Shown here piece by piece: positions 11,535 through 21,973 of a stretch of DNA of 64,000 nt. This stretch comes from Cycas panzhihuaensis (lineage: Eukaryota; Cycadophyta), in the NCBI GenBank assembly GCA_023213395.1, contig CM041465.1, positions 27,411,741 to 27,475,740 on the forward strand, read 5' to 3'. A program made the position numbers and the translations under genes. Under the pieces are notes generated by a model that made no database searches, was not told the origin of the DNA, and worked only from the letters and a program-made list of their open reading frames with translations. Numbering within the stretch: the first letter of the stretch is position 1; each line of letters opens with the position of its first letter.

Positions 11535-12729
11535 AATGGTAGTTACACCAAATTGATATTAAGAGTGCCTTCCTTAATGGAGATCTTGTAGAGGAGGTTT
11601 ATATGGAATAGCCACCTAGATATGTTACCAAGGACAAAGAATACTCAATATGTCAATTGAAGAAGGCTTTGTATGTCCTTAAATAGGCTCCAAGAGCATG
11701 GTATTCTAAGATAAATTGATATTTTATGAGTAATGCATTTAAGAGATCACTAGTAGATCTAAACCTATATATCAAAGTTGAAAGAAATTCATTTGTACTT
11801 GTAAGTTTATATGTAGATGATCTTATGATCATAGGGAATAACACCTCAAAGATTGCAATCCTAAAGAATGATCTCGAGAAGTCATTTGAGATGATAGATC
11901 TTAGATTGCTTCATTATTCTTTATGAGTGGAAGTATGGACGAAGCATAGAAAGACCTTCATTTCATAGGCTAAGTATGAATGGAACATTCTAAAGAGATT
12001 TAAAGTAGAGGATTGTAAACTTGTTCATACCCCTATAGAAAACATTTGGAGTTAACAACTCTAGATGATGATGATGTAAGTGACTTGATAGCAGAATATT
12101 TAGATAGTTACTTGGTAGTTTGATATATTTGATTACTACTAGGCATAATATTTCTTTTGTAATTAGTATGGTATTAAGGTTCATAGCTAAACCAAAGTAG
12201 ATCTAGTGGAAAGCTACAAAGAGAATCCTAAGATATTTATAATTGACACTACAATTTAGATTGAAGTTTAGCTAAAATGATAATTTCAAACTAAATACAT
12301 ATTCATATTTTAATTAGGTTAGATGTGAGGATAGCAGAAGGTCCACTTTAGGTTATTGCTTTAGTATGGGTTTTATTGTTTTCACTTAGAGTAGCAAGAA
12401 ATAACCTAATATTGATTTGTCATCTATTGAGACATTATAAAGTTATTATTGTAGCTATGCCATTTGGTTAAGGCAGGTGCCTAGTGATTTAGGATTGTAT
12501 TAAGAGGAGGCAATTGTGTTGTACTATGATAATTAAAGTACCTTGAAGATTGTTAAGAATTCAATATGCAATACATGCACCAAACACATCAAGATATATA
12601 ACCATTTTATCCTAGAATAAATCCAAAATAGAGAGGTTGAAATTTTCACCAAATCTCAAGGATAAGTTTGATAAATTCAAATTTTATATCAATGTTAAAG
12701 CTAATGATATGAACATTAAGGGGGAGTGA
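11535..12729 (+). pseudogene. Copia element I, C-terminal pol (RT and RNase H), no 5' half
   Basis: The plus strand carries the second half of a copia polyprotein. Blocks in order are LHQIDIKSAFLNGDLVEEVY, QLKKALYVLK, SLYVDDLMIIG (the YVDD site intact), and near the end CTKHIKIYNHFILE followed by EVEIFTKS. Stops fall at conserved Gln codons: TAG before PPRYV and TAG before APRAWY. At least one frame change follows VDDL. The reading ends NDMNIKGE with TGA inside the polypurine tract/LTR joint. Nothing upstream of the RT middle remains, so gag, protease and integrase are missing, probably through truncation on the left. Confidence 0.85.
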
Positions 12730-12995
12730 TAGATTAATATTCATATGTGGATAAAATAGGATAGGTTAGTCATAGGAGTTACAAAGTCCTAAATGGACTT
12801 ATGACACATGCTAGGATAGTTATGGATTATTTTGTTGATCATTACTAATTTCACTTGTATATTAATTTGTATTGTGTTATGTGTATATAAGCTAAGTGGA
12901 TGGCTTTTTAATAAAAGAAGGTTATTATTGAAAGTATACCAATTCTACTTATAAACCTATGCCTTTATGTGTTGTTTGGTTCTATATCTCAATCC
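12727..12995 (+). repeat. 3' LTR of copia element I (right end approximate)
   Basis: It follows a polypurine tract (ATTAAGGGGGAG, about 12,715-12,726) and starts TGATAGATTAA. A TATA box (GTGTATATAAGC) lies near 12,880 and AATAAAAG, a possible poly(A) signal, near 12,910. The right end is uncertain, about 12,950-13,000. No second copy is present to check. Confidence 0.6.
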
Positions 12996-13598
12996 TAAAT
13001 TCTTATATTTTTTAGTACTAAACTCATTTAAGTAGGTCATATAAGTCCTTTTTAACCTTTAGCACCCTTTATGCACTTTAGCTTAATAGAGGTCTGAGGT
13101 AATTCCTCCTGTGCATATCCATGTTTATAGTTAAAAGTCTAAGTTTTGAGCCAACTTTTTAATAGTACAACTTATTTGTGAGTGCTTTTTACTATTCAAT
13201 ACTTACCCTCTATAGGCCTCAATGTACTCATAATATTTCTTTAAGCTTTCTTGAGTAACTTACTACCTTGTAGATAAACTATTCCTACTAACATATAACC
13301 AACATCCCAAGTAGTAATCCAGTAGCTTGATTACATGTTGTGCTTTGCTATAGTAGTTCCACCTAATTCCTATTATAGTATATGGTCTAGACTATTATGA
13401 TAATCTTTTTGAAGGCCCCTTGTTTACTCATTTCCTAAATGATAAATTCTCAAAGACATCTTATACAAACTACCCATGTTCTCCTAGTAATTTAACCTTC
13501 ATGGTTCTATTTTCAAGCTTCTTTATCACATCACTTTATTAAATTACATTGTCATTTATTAGTTAACTTAATCCACCATGAGTTGGCTCATTGATCTT
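12996..13598. other. Gene-free sequence left of element D
   Basis: AT-rich sequence without a convincing frame or repeat. It should be one side of the site that D entered; the other side would be at 47,676 onward. Confidence 0.4.
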
Positions 13599-13902
13599 TG
13601 TTAGAAACAAACATGTAAAACACGGTATAGATCATTTATGTACATAATAAGTATAAAAGATGCAAGCACATAGTACAACAAAATTATGTGGGAAACTTTT
13701 TGATAAAAGGCCATCACTAAATAATTTGATTATATTGGTTCAAAAGATAATGATATAATAGACTCTAGATCTCTTTAAATAGATCCTCAAGTGAATATTT
13801 ATTGGCCTACATTGGCCTTCATATAATATTATTTTACATCTATTTAATCTCCATAATATTTGCACTACATTTAACATTAGTTGGTTAAATTACTGCTCTA
13901 CA
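13599..13902 (-). repeat. 3' LTR of element D
   Basis: It begins TGTTAGAAAC and ends GCTCTACA on the plus strand. Next to it, TCCCCCCTTAA (13,903-13,913) is the complement of a polypurine tract, so the element reads on the minus strand. A related copy lies at 47,371-47,675. Confidence 0.8.
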
Positions 13903-13910
13903 TCCCCCCT

Positions 13911-15821
13911 TAATGTAGATATGAGGTCTTGAAGACTTCACAAGGGTTGGACTATCCTTTATCTTTATCCTTATTAATATATCCCCCTTTAAGGATAATT
14001 TCACTAAGTCCCAAATTGGCAAGAATCTTGATGAAGTGGTCTTTAGTAAGACTTTTGGTAAATACATTTGTAAGTTATTCTTCACTTGGACAAAATTCTA
14101 CTTATAACTTACTTGACTTAATCTGCTCACAAATATAATGGTGTTAAATCTCTATATACTTTGTATATGTATAAAATTTTAGATTCTTCAAACATTGAAT
14201 AACACTCTAATTATCAATAAATATGATAATTATACGAGAAGATATTCTAAGATTCTCTAAAAGACCTTGAAACCATACTACTTCCCTCACACCTACATTG
14301 AGTCCTTGGTATTTAGTCTTTGTAGAAGATAATGCAATGGTGGTTTGATTTTTAGACTACCATGATACAAACCTATTAAACCTATTATTAATACCAAAAA
14401 TGTATCCAATTGTTGATTTCCTATCTTTAGCATCTCCACCCCAATCTACATTAGTATACCCATATAATTTCGCCTCTCCACCTCAAAGGTATTCAAGGAT
14501 GAGATTAAGTGTTCCTTTAACATTCTCTAAAATCCTCTTTGCAATAACCCAATAAGATTTTTATGAATTTTGCATGTAATGAGATACCAATCTAATAGCA
14601 TAAGTAATATCAAGATCAGTATGAGTTAAGTAAATCAAACTCCCTACTAATTAGTGATATAGAGTCCTATTTACAGTAGGTATATTTATATATTTTAGGA
14701 TCTTTATGCCCTTTATATATGATGTCTTTGTTGGGTAGCAATCCTTCATCCTAAATCTCTCAACCAATTTGTCTATATAACTTGATTATGACATTATGAT
14801 GTGATTATCCATCTATATAACTTTAATGCCCAAGAAGTAATGGAGTGACCATAGATCTATCATATCAAAAATATGTCCCAAATAGGACTTTGTAGTTGTA
14901 ATAGTCCTATTATAGTTGCCTATAACAACAAGGTCATCCACATACAATAGAATAACAACTATTATAGTTCTATTCCTTTGAATATATATGCATGGCTCTA
15001 ATTCTATCATCATAAAACCATCCTTTTTTAATTTGGTATCTATATTCTTATACTAAGCACAAGGTGCTTGTTTTGAAACCATAGAGATTTTCTCAAATTA
15101 CACACTAAATACTCTTGTCCTTCCTTCTTAAAACTAAGAGGTTGAGCCATATAGATCTCCTCTTTCAAGTCCCTATTAAGGAATATTAACTTCATGTCCA
15201 TCTAGTGTAATTCCCAACTATATATAGATGCTAAAACAATGATCAATTAGACTATTATCATCTTGGAAACTACTATAAATATATCCTCATAATTTATTCT
15301 TATTTTTTGTGTGAACCCTTGTGAAATAAGTCTAACCTTTACTTGTTTACCTCTCTATTAGAGTGAAACTTTATCCTATAGACCCACTTACAACCAACTA
15401 GGTTCTTGGATGGAGGTAAGAGAACCAAATCCTATGTGTCATTCTTCATGATTGAACTATAGTCCTCCTCCATTCCAGCTCTCCATTATAGATATTCTTT
15501 CACTTCTTCATATGAAATAAGATCATTGGAATTATTAGTATCAACCACTAAACTCTAACTAGTATGTTAACTTCTCGTTTTCCATCCATCTTCTAGATCT
15601 TCTACTATCACATAATATTCCTTAATAGTCCTCCTAGCCCATAATGGAACATGTGGTATTATACATATTTCCTTTTATGATGACTCCTTATTTTTACTAC
15701 CACTTAGTTTAGCTTCTATTTTTGACATAGTATATGGCTGCTTAACCTCTATACGTATTGAAACTTGGCTAAAAAATGGAAGAAGTGGAGGATAAAATCT
15801 ATTTTTAGATGACCTCTTAGT
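13911..15821 (-). pseudogene. Element D pol, RT and RNase H part
   Basis: Minus-strand copia blocks in order from high to low coordinate are FLNRDLKEEIYMAQP (near 15,150), LLYVDDLVVIGN with the YVDD site at 14,933-14,944, FDMIDLWSLHYFLGIKV, then RNase H traces (DRKSTIGYIFGINNRF and TIALSSTKTKYQGL) and a C-terminal LTNVFTKSLTKDHF. Frame changes and stops are scattered through it. The 5' edge is cut exactly at the B1 target duplication and resumes at 32,484. Copia order (integrase before RT) holds across the joint. Confidence 0.83.
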
Positions 15822-16094
15822 TGTGAGCATTAATGTTCATTACCTTATATTAACGTGTGCAAGCACTTTGGGAGTGTGCGAGTTGTCCTAGCCATTTTGA
15901 GTTGACTTTAGCCATCAACGGATAAAGGTATGTATTTATTTATTTAATTTTTTATTATTTTATTTTCAAAATAATATCAGTTAAGGCAAACTCCCACCCA
16001 CCTTTCAACTCCAGTAACATTTAGAGATTATGTTAATTTTATTTTGTCATATAGATTGATTTATTTTGCCTCGCTTTGGTCCTCATTGCCAACA
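15822..16094 (+). repeat. 5' LTR of B1, lacking its TATA segment
   Basis: It starts TGTGAGCATTAATG and ends TTGCCAACA. Against the 305-bp 3' LTR it is 273 bp, missing roughly 30-40 bases that in the 3' LTR contain TTATAAATATAAG. It has therefore probably lost its core promoter. Confidence 0.85.
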
Positions 16095-16096
16095 TT

Positions 16097-16108
16097 TGGT
16101 ATCAAAGC
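16097..16108 (+). other. B1 primer binding site (initiator tRNA-Met type)
   Basis: TGGTATCAAAGC differs by one base from the usual plant copia site TGGTATCAGAGC and lies two bases past the LTR. Confidence 0.85.
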
Positions 16109-16378
16109 ATTCATACAATTATGACAAGCTTATTTCTTGAATAATTTAATTATATTTATGTTGTTTTTAAGAGTTTTATATATGTTACATATAAATATTT
16201 ATAATATTATTAGTTTTTTATATATTTTTATTGTATACGATTAATATATTCATTTTCTTCTCAGATTTCTGTAGCTACAATTATTATACACAACCCAACA
16301 ATCATTTGAAGCCATTATATTGTCATTACAATTAATATTTTTTAAGATTTTAATCATTTTTTATAATTTTTCTAAAGT
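16109..16378 (+). other. B1 leader, first segment
   Basis: Very AT-rich non-coding sequence between the primer site and the C insertion. No open frame of note. It continues at 20,880. Confidence 0.6.
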
Positions 16379-16383
16379 TTTTC
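16379..16383. repeat. Left target duplication TTTTC of element C
   Basis: Identical to 20,875-20,879 at the other end of C. Confidence 0.85.
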
Positions 16384-16694
16384 TGAAAGAAAGATGGATC
16401 TAGGAAATAAATCACTCACATACACATAATGGCAATGGAGAATAAAAAAGAGATGAAACAAGATATGAGAGCAAGCTTGGAGATGAGAATGAATAATGAC
16501 TCCCTCCTTGAGATTTTGTGTTTTATTATTAAGGGTGAGAATCAGGGTTAGGATTTTCCCACCTAATGACATAAACTCAAAATTACATCTAAATGCACAT
16601 AAAGTATATTTCACTAAGAGACTAATGCTAATAATATATCCTAAGGTCACGTAATTAATCTACACAAATGACCTTGATACATTAACCTCTTTTA
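16384..16694 (-). repeat. 3' LTR of element C
   Basis: 311 bp, plus-strand start TGAAAGAAAGATGG, end CCTCTTTTA, where the other LTR ends CTTTCA. It is followed by ATCCCCCCTTAATGG, the complement of the polypurine tract. Confidence 0.9.
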
Positions 16695-16709
16695 ATCCCC
16701 CCTTAATGG

Positions 16710-19700
16710 TGGAAGGTCATTTTTGAAAAAATCTATTCTATGAGGTTTTCATTCAAGCCCCATTATTACATTGAAATTCTAAATGATACTTTTATGGAAA
16801 AACCCTCATGGGAAATAAAAACCCATGAACTTTCTAAGAACTATAGTCCTTTTTATAAATCAAAATGGCTAAGGTGGCTTTTTGATGTAGCCTAATAGCC
16901 AAGCAACTTAAATGTGCAGCTTAATCTTCTAAGTCTCCATATACCATTTGGTCATCCCGTATGCCCTTTAGGGTTTTCATAGGTTCTAATTTTCCAAAAC
17001 TAGTACAACCCTTGGGATTTTTAAAACTAGGATAGAGTAGAGACTTACTCTTATTCTTCCGTGCCCACAAGGGATTTTCATGAAGAGAATAGAGTATGAT
17101 GATCATGTTGCCATCTTCTTTTACAGCAGTTTGGTGAAGATGTCAGCCACTTGATCTAGTATGGGGTAGTATTCCAACTGAATTATGATGTCATCAACAA
17201 GTTCTCTATTCCTTTGGACTTTCATACTTATGTGTTTGGTACGATCATAAAATATAGGATTTTTTACCATCATATTGTTGATTGATTATCTACATAAAGA
17301 CTTGTAGGAATTATTTAGGTGATATTCAATATTTCCAATAATTTTCTCAGCCATATTACCTCCTTACTGGTCTCAAAAATAATAATGTATTTAGCTTTAG
17401 CAATTAAATCTAGAACTATCTTCTATTGTCTGGATCTCCATGATATTGGTGTTATTCTAAGAAACGTTATATACCTAGACGTAGATCTTCCTGTATCTTT
17501 ATCTCCTAGAAAGTCTGAGTCTATGTATGTATTTAGCTTAAATTCATTATTAGGTTCATACAATAGACTAAATTTGTTGGTTATCTTTATGTATTTAACA
17601 CTCAAACTGTAGCCTACCAGTGATTTTGCTTAGGATTTATCATGAATCATGTAACAATATTGATAGAGTATGTAATATCTAGCCTTATATTGGTAGTGTA
17701 GATGAGACTATCTACAAGTTTCCTATATAGTATTATGTCTGCCTCCCTAATGTCACCATCAACTGAGAGTTTGGTATTAGGGTCCATAGGTAATGCCACT
17801 AGTCGAGCACCTTCTAACTAAAACTTGGTTAAAAGATTATTGATATATTTTTCTTGGGAGAGGAATTCTTTTCCATTCTTTTGTGTTATTTTAATTCCCA
17901 AGTAATATTTCGTCAAACCCAGGTTAGATAATTAAAATGTTTTACTAAGGTCCTTTTTCAGTTGGCTTATTGCCTGTTCACTATTACCTGTTACTAGCAT
18001 GTCATCCACAAAGATTATGAGATAAGTGACTTTATCCTTATGGTGCTTAATGAACAATGTTGCATTAATATCTTGGTAGTCACAAACCTCATATCTAAGT
18101 TACCTCATTCTTTCAAACACCTCAGTAAACCAAGCATGAGGGGCTTATTTAAGGCCATACAAGGACTTTCTAAGCCTATAAACCTTATGCTCTTGATCTT
18201 CAATCTCATATCCTTCTAGTTGAGCTATATAAATTTCTTCTTCAAAATCTCTATTAAGAAATGTGGTCTTAATATTAAGCTAGTGGATTTTCCAACCCTG
18301 TTGAGCAGTCAAGGCCACAAGAGTTCTAATTGTAGGTCACTTGGTTGTAGGTGCAAAGACTTCAGTGTAGTCGATGCCTTCCCTTTGTATGAATCCTTTA
18401 GCTACCAACCCCACCTTATGTTTTTAAGGGTGCCATTTGATCTATATTTATTTTTTAACACCCATTTATTTTGAACTACCTTTCTGCCAAGTAGTAGATT
18501 GATAAGCTCCCATGTACCATTCTTGATAAAATATTGATACTCTTCATTCATGGAATTTCCCCAAGTTACATGCTTTACAACTTCTTGGTATGTTAGGGGC
18601 TCTTCGTTAAGAGTAAGATGCAATTTTGTTAGTTTAAGCTCAGTATATAATGATTCTTACATCCTTGCTCTATGGGCACTTTGAGTGCCAATTTTTCCCA
18701 CCTCATCTAGTCATATGTCCCTATTGAGTTGGCGAGGTTCTCGAGATCATCGAGTTGGGAATGAGGTCCTCATTTCCTCAACTTCTTGATTCTCATCTTG
18801 TTCATTAAAATGATCATTTTTTTAGGAGGATGTTGATGCACCTGAGGAAGATGGTTCTTCTACCATTATTTTGCCATTGTTAATTGATGGTGGAGAGGAT
18901 GATTCTTCTATAATCACTTTGCCTTTGTCAAGTCTATTATCTTTAAAGGATGGTGTTGGATATACACTCATCAGTTTAGAATCACAACTTATATTCTCTG
19001 AGGCTCTATTGTCAGCTTTCAATATTTGGAGTAATTTACATACGTCCTCCCTTCTAAAATTTAGAATCTAAACATCATACTTGATAACATGATTATAGCG
19101 ACATGAGGGTATTTTGGAGTCTAGTCTAAGCAACTAATCCTTTGTCTCTATAAAATGACATCTCTGGTAATGATAATTTTTTATTATGAAGGTATAAAGA
19201 CCTTATACCTTTTCTTATCCATAGGGTATCCAATAAAGATTCCTTTAAGTGCCGTTGGCTGGAGATTATTTTTATTTGCATCCAAAATATGGGCATAACA
19301 TGTAGAGCTAAAAATTTTAAAGTAGTGTATAATGGGGGCTTGTCTTGACCACTTTTTATTAGGTGATTGTCCTTCCTTTGATGGGCTAATAGCATTGATA
19401 CAATAAACAACTATTTAGATGGCTTTAGCCCATAGGTAGGTAGGTACATTTTTGTATACTAACATAGCACGATCCATGTTCACTATTATCATGTTCATGC
19501 ACCTGATAACTCCATTTTGCTATGGGGTACCTGTTACTATTGTTTGATACTTAATTCCATTGTCTTGAAGACAACTTTCAAACTCATATGAGGTATATTT
19601 ACCACTATTATCAGTTCAAAGATATTTGATTTGATAACTTGACTCCTTTTTAGTGTGGGCTTTAAATTCTTTGAATACATAGAAGGCTTTATCTTTCTTG

Positions 19701-20516
19701 TGTAGAAAAGCTACCCATACTTTTCTAGTAAAATCATCAATGAAAGAGATATAATATAACTTTCCCTTCAATAAAGGAATGTCCATTGGTCTACACAGAT
19801 TAGAGTATACCAATTATAATAGATGGCTCGATTTCCACTGACTTTTGGGAAATGGTTGTCTATAAGATTTGGCAATGATATAAGCTTCACATTTAAAGGG
19901 CTTAAGAGAACTTTGAAAGATTTGGAAGAGTGTTACAAAGATCTCTAAGTCTATCAATGTGAACATGGCCCATGTAAGCATGATAAAGAGCTTCTGGTGA
20001 TAATGTTAGATGGGTCAAGATGGAATTAAATGAAAATTCTTCATTGGCACAAGGGCTTTGGGCATAATGGGCTTTAGAAGATGGAGATCCATTCAATAGA
20101 AAGAGTTTGCTAGAGAGATGTCCAGTCAAGACCACTTGATTAGTTAGATGATGAATGACCTAGAGAGTCTGGTCATTTACGGTTATACTCAGTTTAAATC
20201 CATGAGAGATAAGTGTAGATAAGGAGAGCAGGTTTTGTTTGAGATTGGGTATATATAAGACATCAAGAAATGTAAAATCTTTTAAGCTTAGGAGTTTTAG
20301 GTGAATGTTACCAATTCCTTCAATAGGTTCTTGTGATTTATCAGCCATGTGAATAACTCCTTGAACATTTAAGTCAAATGTTTGATATAGACTGTCATTA
20401 CACATCATATGTTGAGTTACTCCTGTGTCCATGATCCACTGTCCACCAATTGAAGGCATACTATTGGCAATTCTAATAGGGCTTAATAAGGTGAAGGAGA
20501 GGCAAAATGGCTCCAT
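16710..20516 (-). pseudogene. Element C protease-integrase-RT-RNase H (no gag)
   Basis: The minus-strand frame starts with ATG at 20,516 and reads into WIMDTGVTQHM, the copia protease site with its Asp-Thr-Gly intact, then VIHMADKS and LKQNLLSLSTLI. Later blocks are a GAG-pre-integrase remnant (YHAYMGHVHIDRL, near 19,970), integrase core (SFIDDFTRKVWVAF), an integrase end (GIFIGYPMDKKRYKVF), the RT start (VVQNKWVLKNKYRSNG, near 18,480) and RNase H (YIDSDFLGDKDTGRSTS, near 17,500). The motif PYQNGVIRCMN lacks the catalytic Glu of integrase. Frame breaks occur throughout. Order and motifs are those of Ty1/copia. Confidence 0.88.
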
Positions 20517-20549
20517 GCAAGTGGAATGAAGTGAATAGATCCTCTTTTA

Positions 20550-20561
20550 GATCAGATACCA
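20550..20561 (-). other. Primer binding site of element C
   Basis: Minus-strand TGGTATCTGATC matches the initiator tRNA-Met site at 10 of 12 bases and lies two bases past the 5' LTR. Confidence 0.8.
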
Positions 20562-20563
20562 CA

Positions 20564-20874
20564 TGAAGGAAAGATGGATCTAGGGAATAAATCACTCACA
20601 TACACACAATGGCAATGGAGAATGAAAAAGAGATGAAATAAGATATAAGAGTAAGCTTGAAGGTGAGAATGATTAATGACTCCCTCCTTGAGATTTCACC
20701 TTTTATTATTGAGGTTGAGAATTAGGATTAGGGTTTTCATGCCTAATGACATAAACCTAAAATTATATCTAAATGCATATAAAGTGCATTTCACTAAGAG
20801 ACTAATACTAATAATATATCCTAACATTACGTAATTAATTTACACAAATGACCTTGATACATTAACCTCTTTCA
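20564..20874 (-). repeat. 5' LTR of element C
   Basis: 311 bp, plus-strand start TGAAGGAAAGATGG and end ACCTCTTTCA, followed by target duplication TTTTC (20,875-20,879). It aligns end to end with 16,384-16,694 without gaps. Confidence 0.92.
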
Positions 20875-20879
20875 TTTTC

Positions 20880-21635
20880 AAGAAATTTAGACTTCATTTG
20901 GATGGTGTACTCTCCATGGTTATTTAAACTATATTAAGTGACCATTCGTTTAGAAGCTCTCTAAGTCATCTCTGTGCCAAAAAAGATGGTTTCATTTTTT
21001 GTCACTCCTATAGGGAGATATTACCTCCAGAAGCTTGCTTGCTCTTGTTGCCTACTCAAACCCTAGTGCTCTAACTTGAAAACCATTTGATCTAGTTTCA
21101 TTTCTCACTAAACTCTTCTAAGACTAAGTTCTAAACCTCTTACTATTACTTAGGGCTATTAGTAGGCTACACTAATCTTTTATCTATTTGTATAGCTTCC
21201 ACAGCCTCTGCACGCCCTCTGTGACCTCCTTGGCTTCTATTACTTCATTCTCTGCCTCTATTAATCCATTTCCTATGAAAATTTCAAGATGTATAGGCAT
21301 CTACTAAATCAAGCCTCCCCTTAACTTTTGTGGTGATCTATAACTTCTGTGAATGGATCAAGCTTGCTGAAGCTACCTCTATTCACATGCTCCTGTGGAT
21401 TTAATTTTTTTTTTTTTAATTTACTTTATTTAATCTAAGCTTATATAATATTAGAAAATTCAATTTAATTTGATAATATTTGGATTCTAGCCCTTAGCCC
21501 CTATCTTTTGGTCATATTGCCCTCTCATATGTCTTAATTTTTTGTTCAAAAGGGGCTTAGATTTAAAAAATTTTAGGTTACTCTCAATAAATTTTGTTTC
21601 AAAGAGATTTAATTATTTTTTATAAAGTTTAAGGT
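20880..21635 (+). other. B1 leader, second segment
   Basis: Non-coding sequence between C and A, including a run of 15 T near 21,403. It lies on B1's sense strand and continues after A at 26,323. Its end (TTTAAGGT) and the restart (GGTGTCTACTAA) share GGT. Confidence 0.6.
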
Positions 21636-21961
21636 TTTTAGAAAATGTGTCCATGCCACCTAATATAAAGAGGGCCTCCCTATTTTTATGCCCAATTATG
21701 TGGAGCAATATTCTCGATTGTAGTAAGTTGATGATGTAATTTGTAATTATATTTGGCACTTTAGATCTATAAATATATATCAAAGTCCAACTTTGTATAA
21801 TATATCATTTTGTCAAAATGTGAAATATTATCATTTATGGGTTTTTACCCATAAGGGTTTTCCACATCAATCTGGTGGCTCGTGTGATCTATTCCTACCT
21901 AATATCTACCTGATGTGAAATATCCTATCAACCTTGCTTACTTTAGTTGCATTTTCTAACA
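21636..21961 (+). repeat. 5' LTR of element A
   Basis: It starts TTTTAGAAAATG (TG mutated to TT) and ends TTTCTAACA next to the primer site. CTATAAATATATATC near 21,768 is a TATA candidate. Confidence 0.85.
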
Positions 21962-21973
21962 TGGTATCAGAGC
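21962..21973 (+). other. Primer binding site of element A
   Basis: TGGTATCAGAGC, a perfect match to the plant initiator tRNA-Met site, directly abutting the LTR end. Confidence 0.92.

Larger units (their letters stand above)
16384..20874 (-). mobile_element. Copia element C, nearly complete but without gag
   Basis: This 4,491-bp minus-strand element has two 311-bp LTRs and a perfect 5-bp target duplication (TTTTC). Inside are a primer site, protease, integrase, RT and RNase H traces and a polypurine tract. The protease frame starts only about 35 bases after the primer site, so the leader and gag seen in the related element at 57,949-62,083 are absent. My hand alignment of the two LTRs gives about 34 differences in 311 positions (about 11%), so the insertion is old. 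Confidence 0.92.

Noticed and set aside
16372-16650. 92-residue minus-strand frame
   Set aside because: It lies inside the C LTR and is not open in the other LTR copy.
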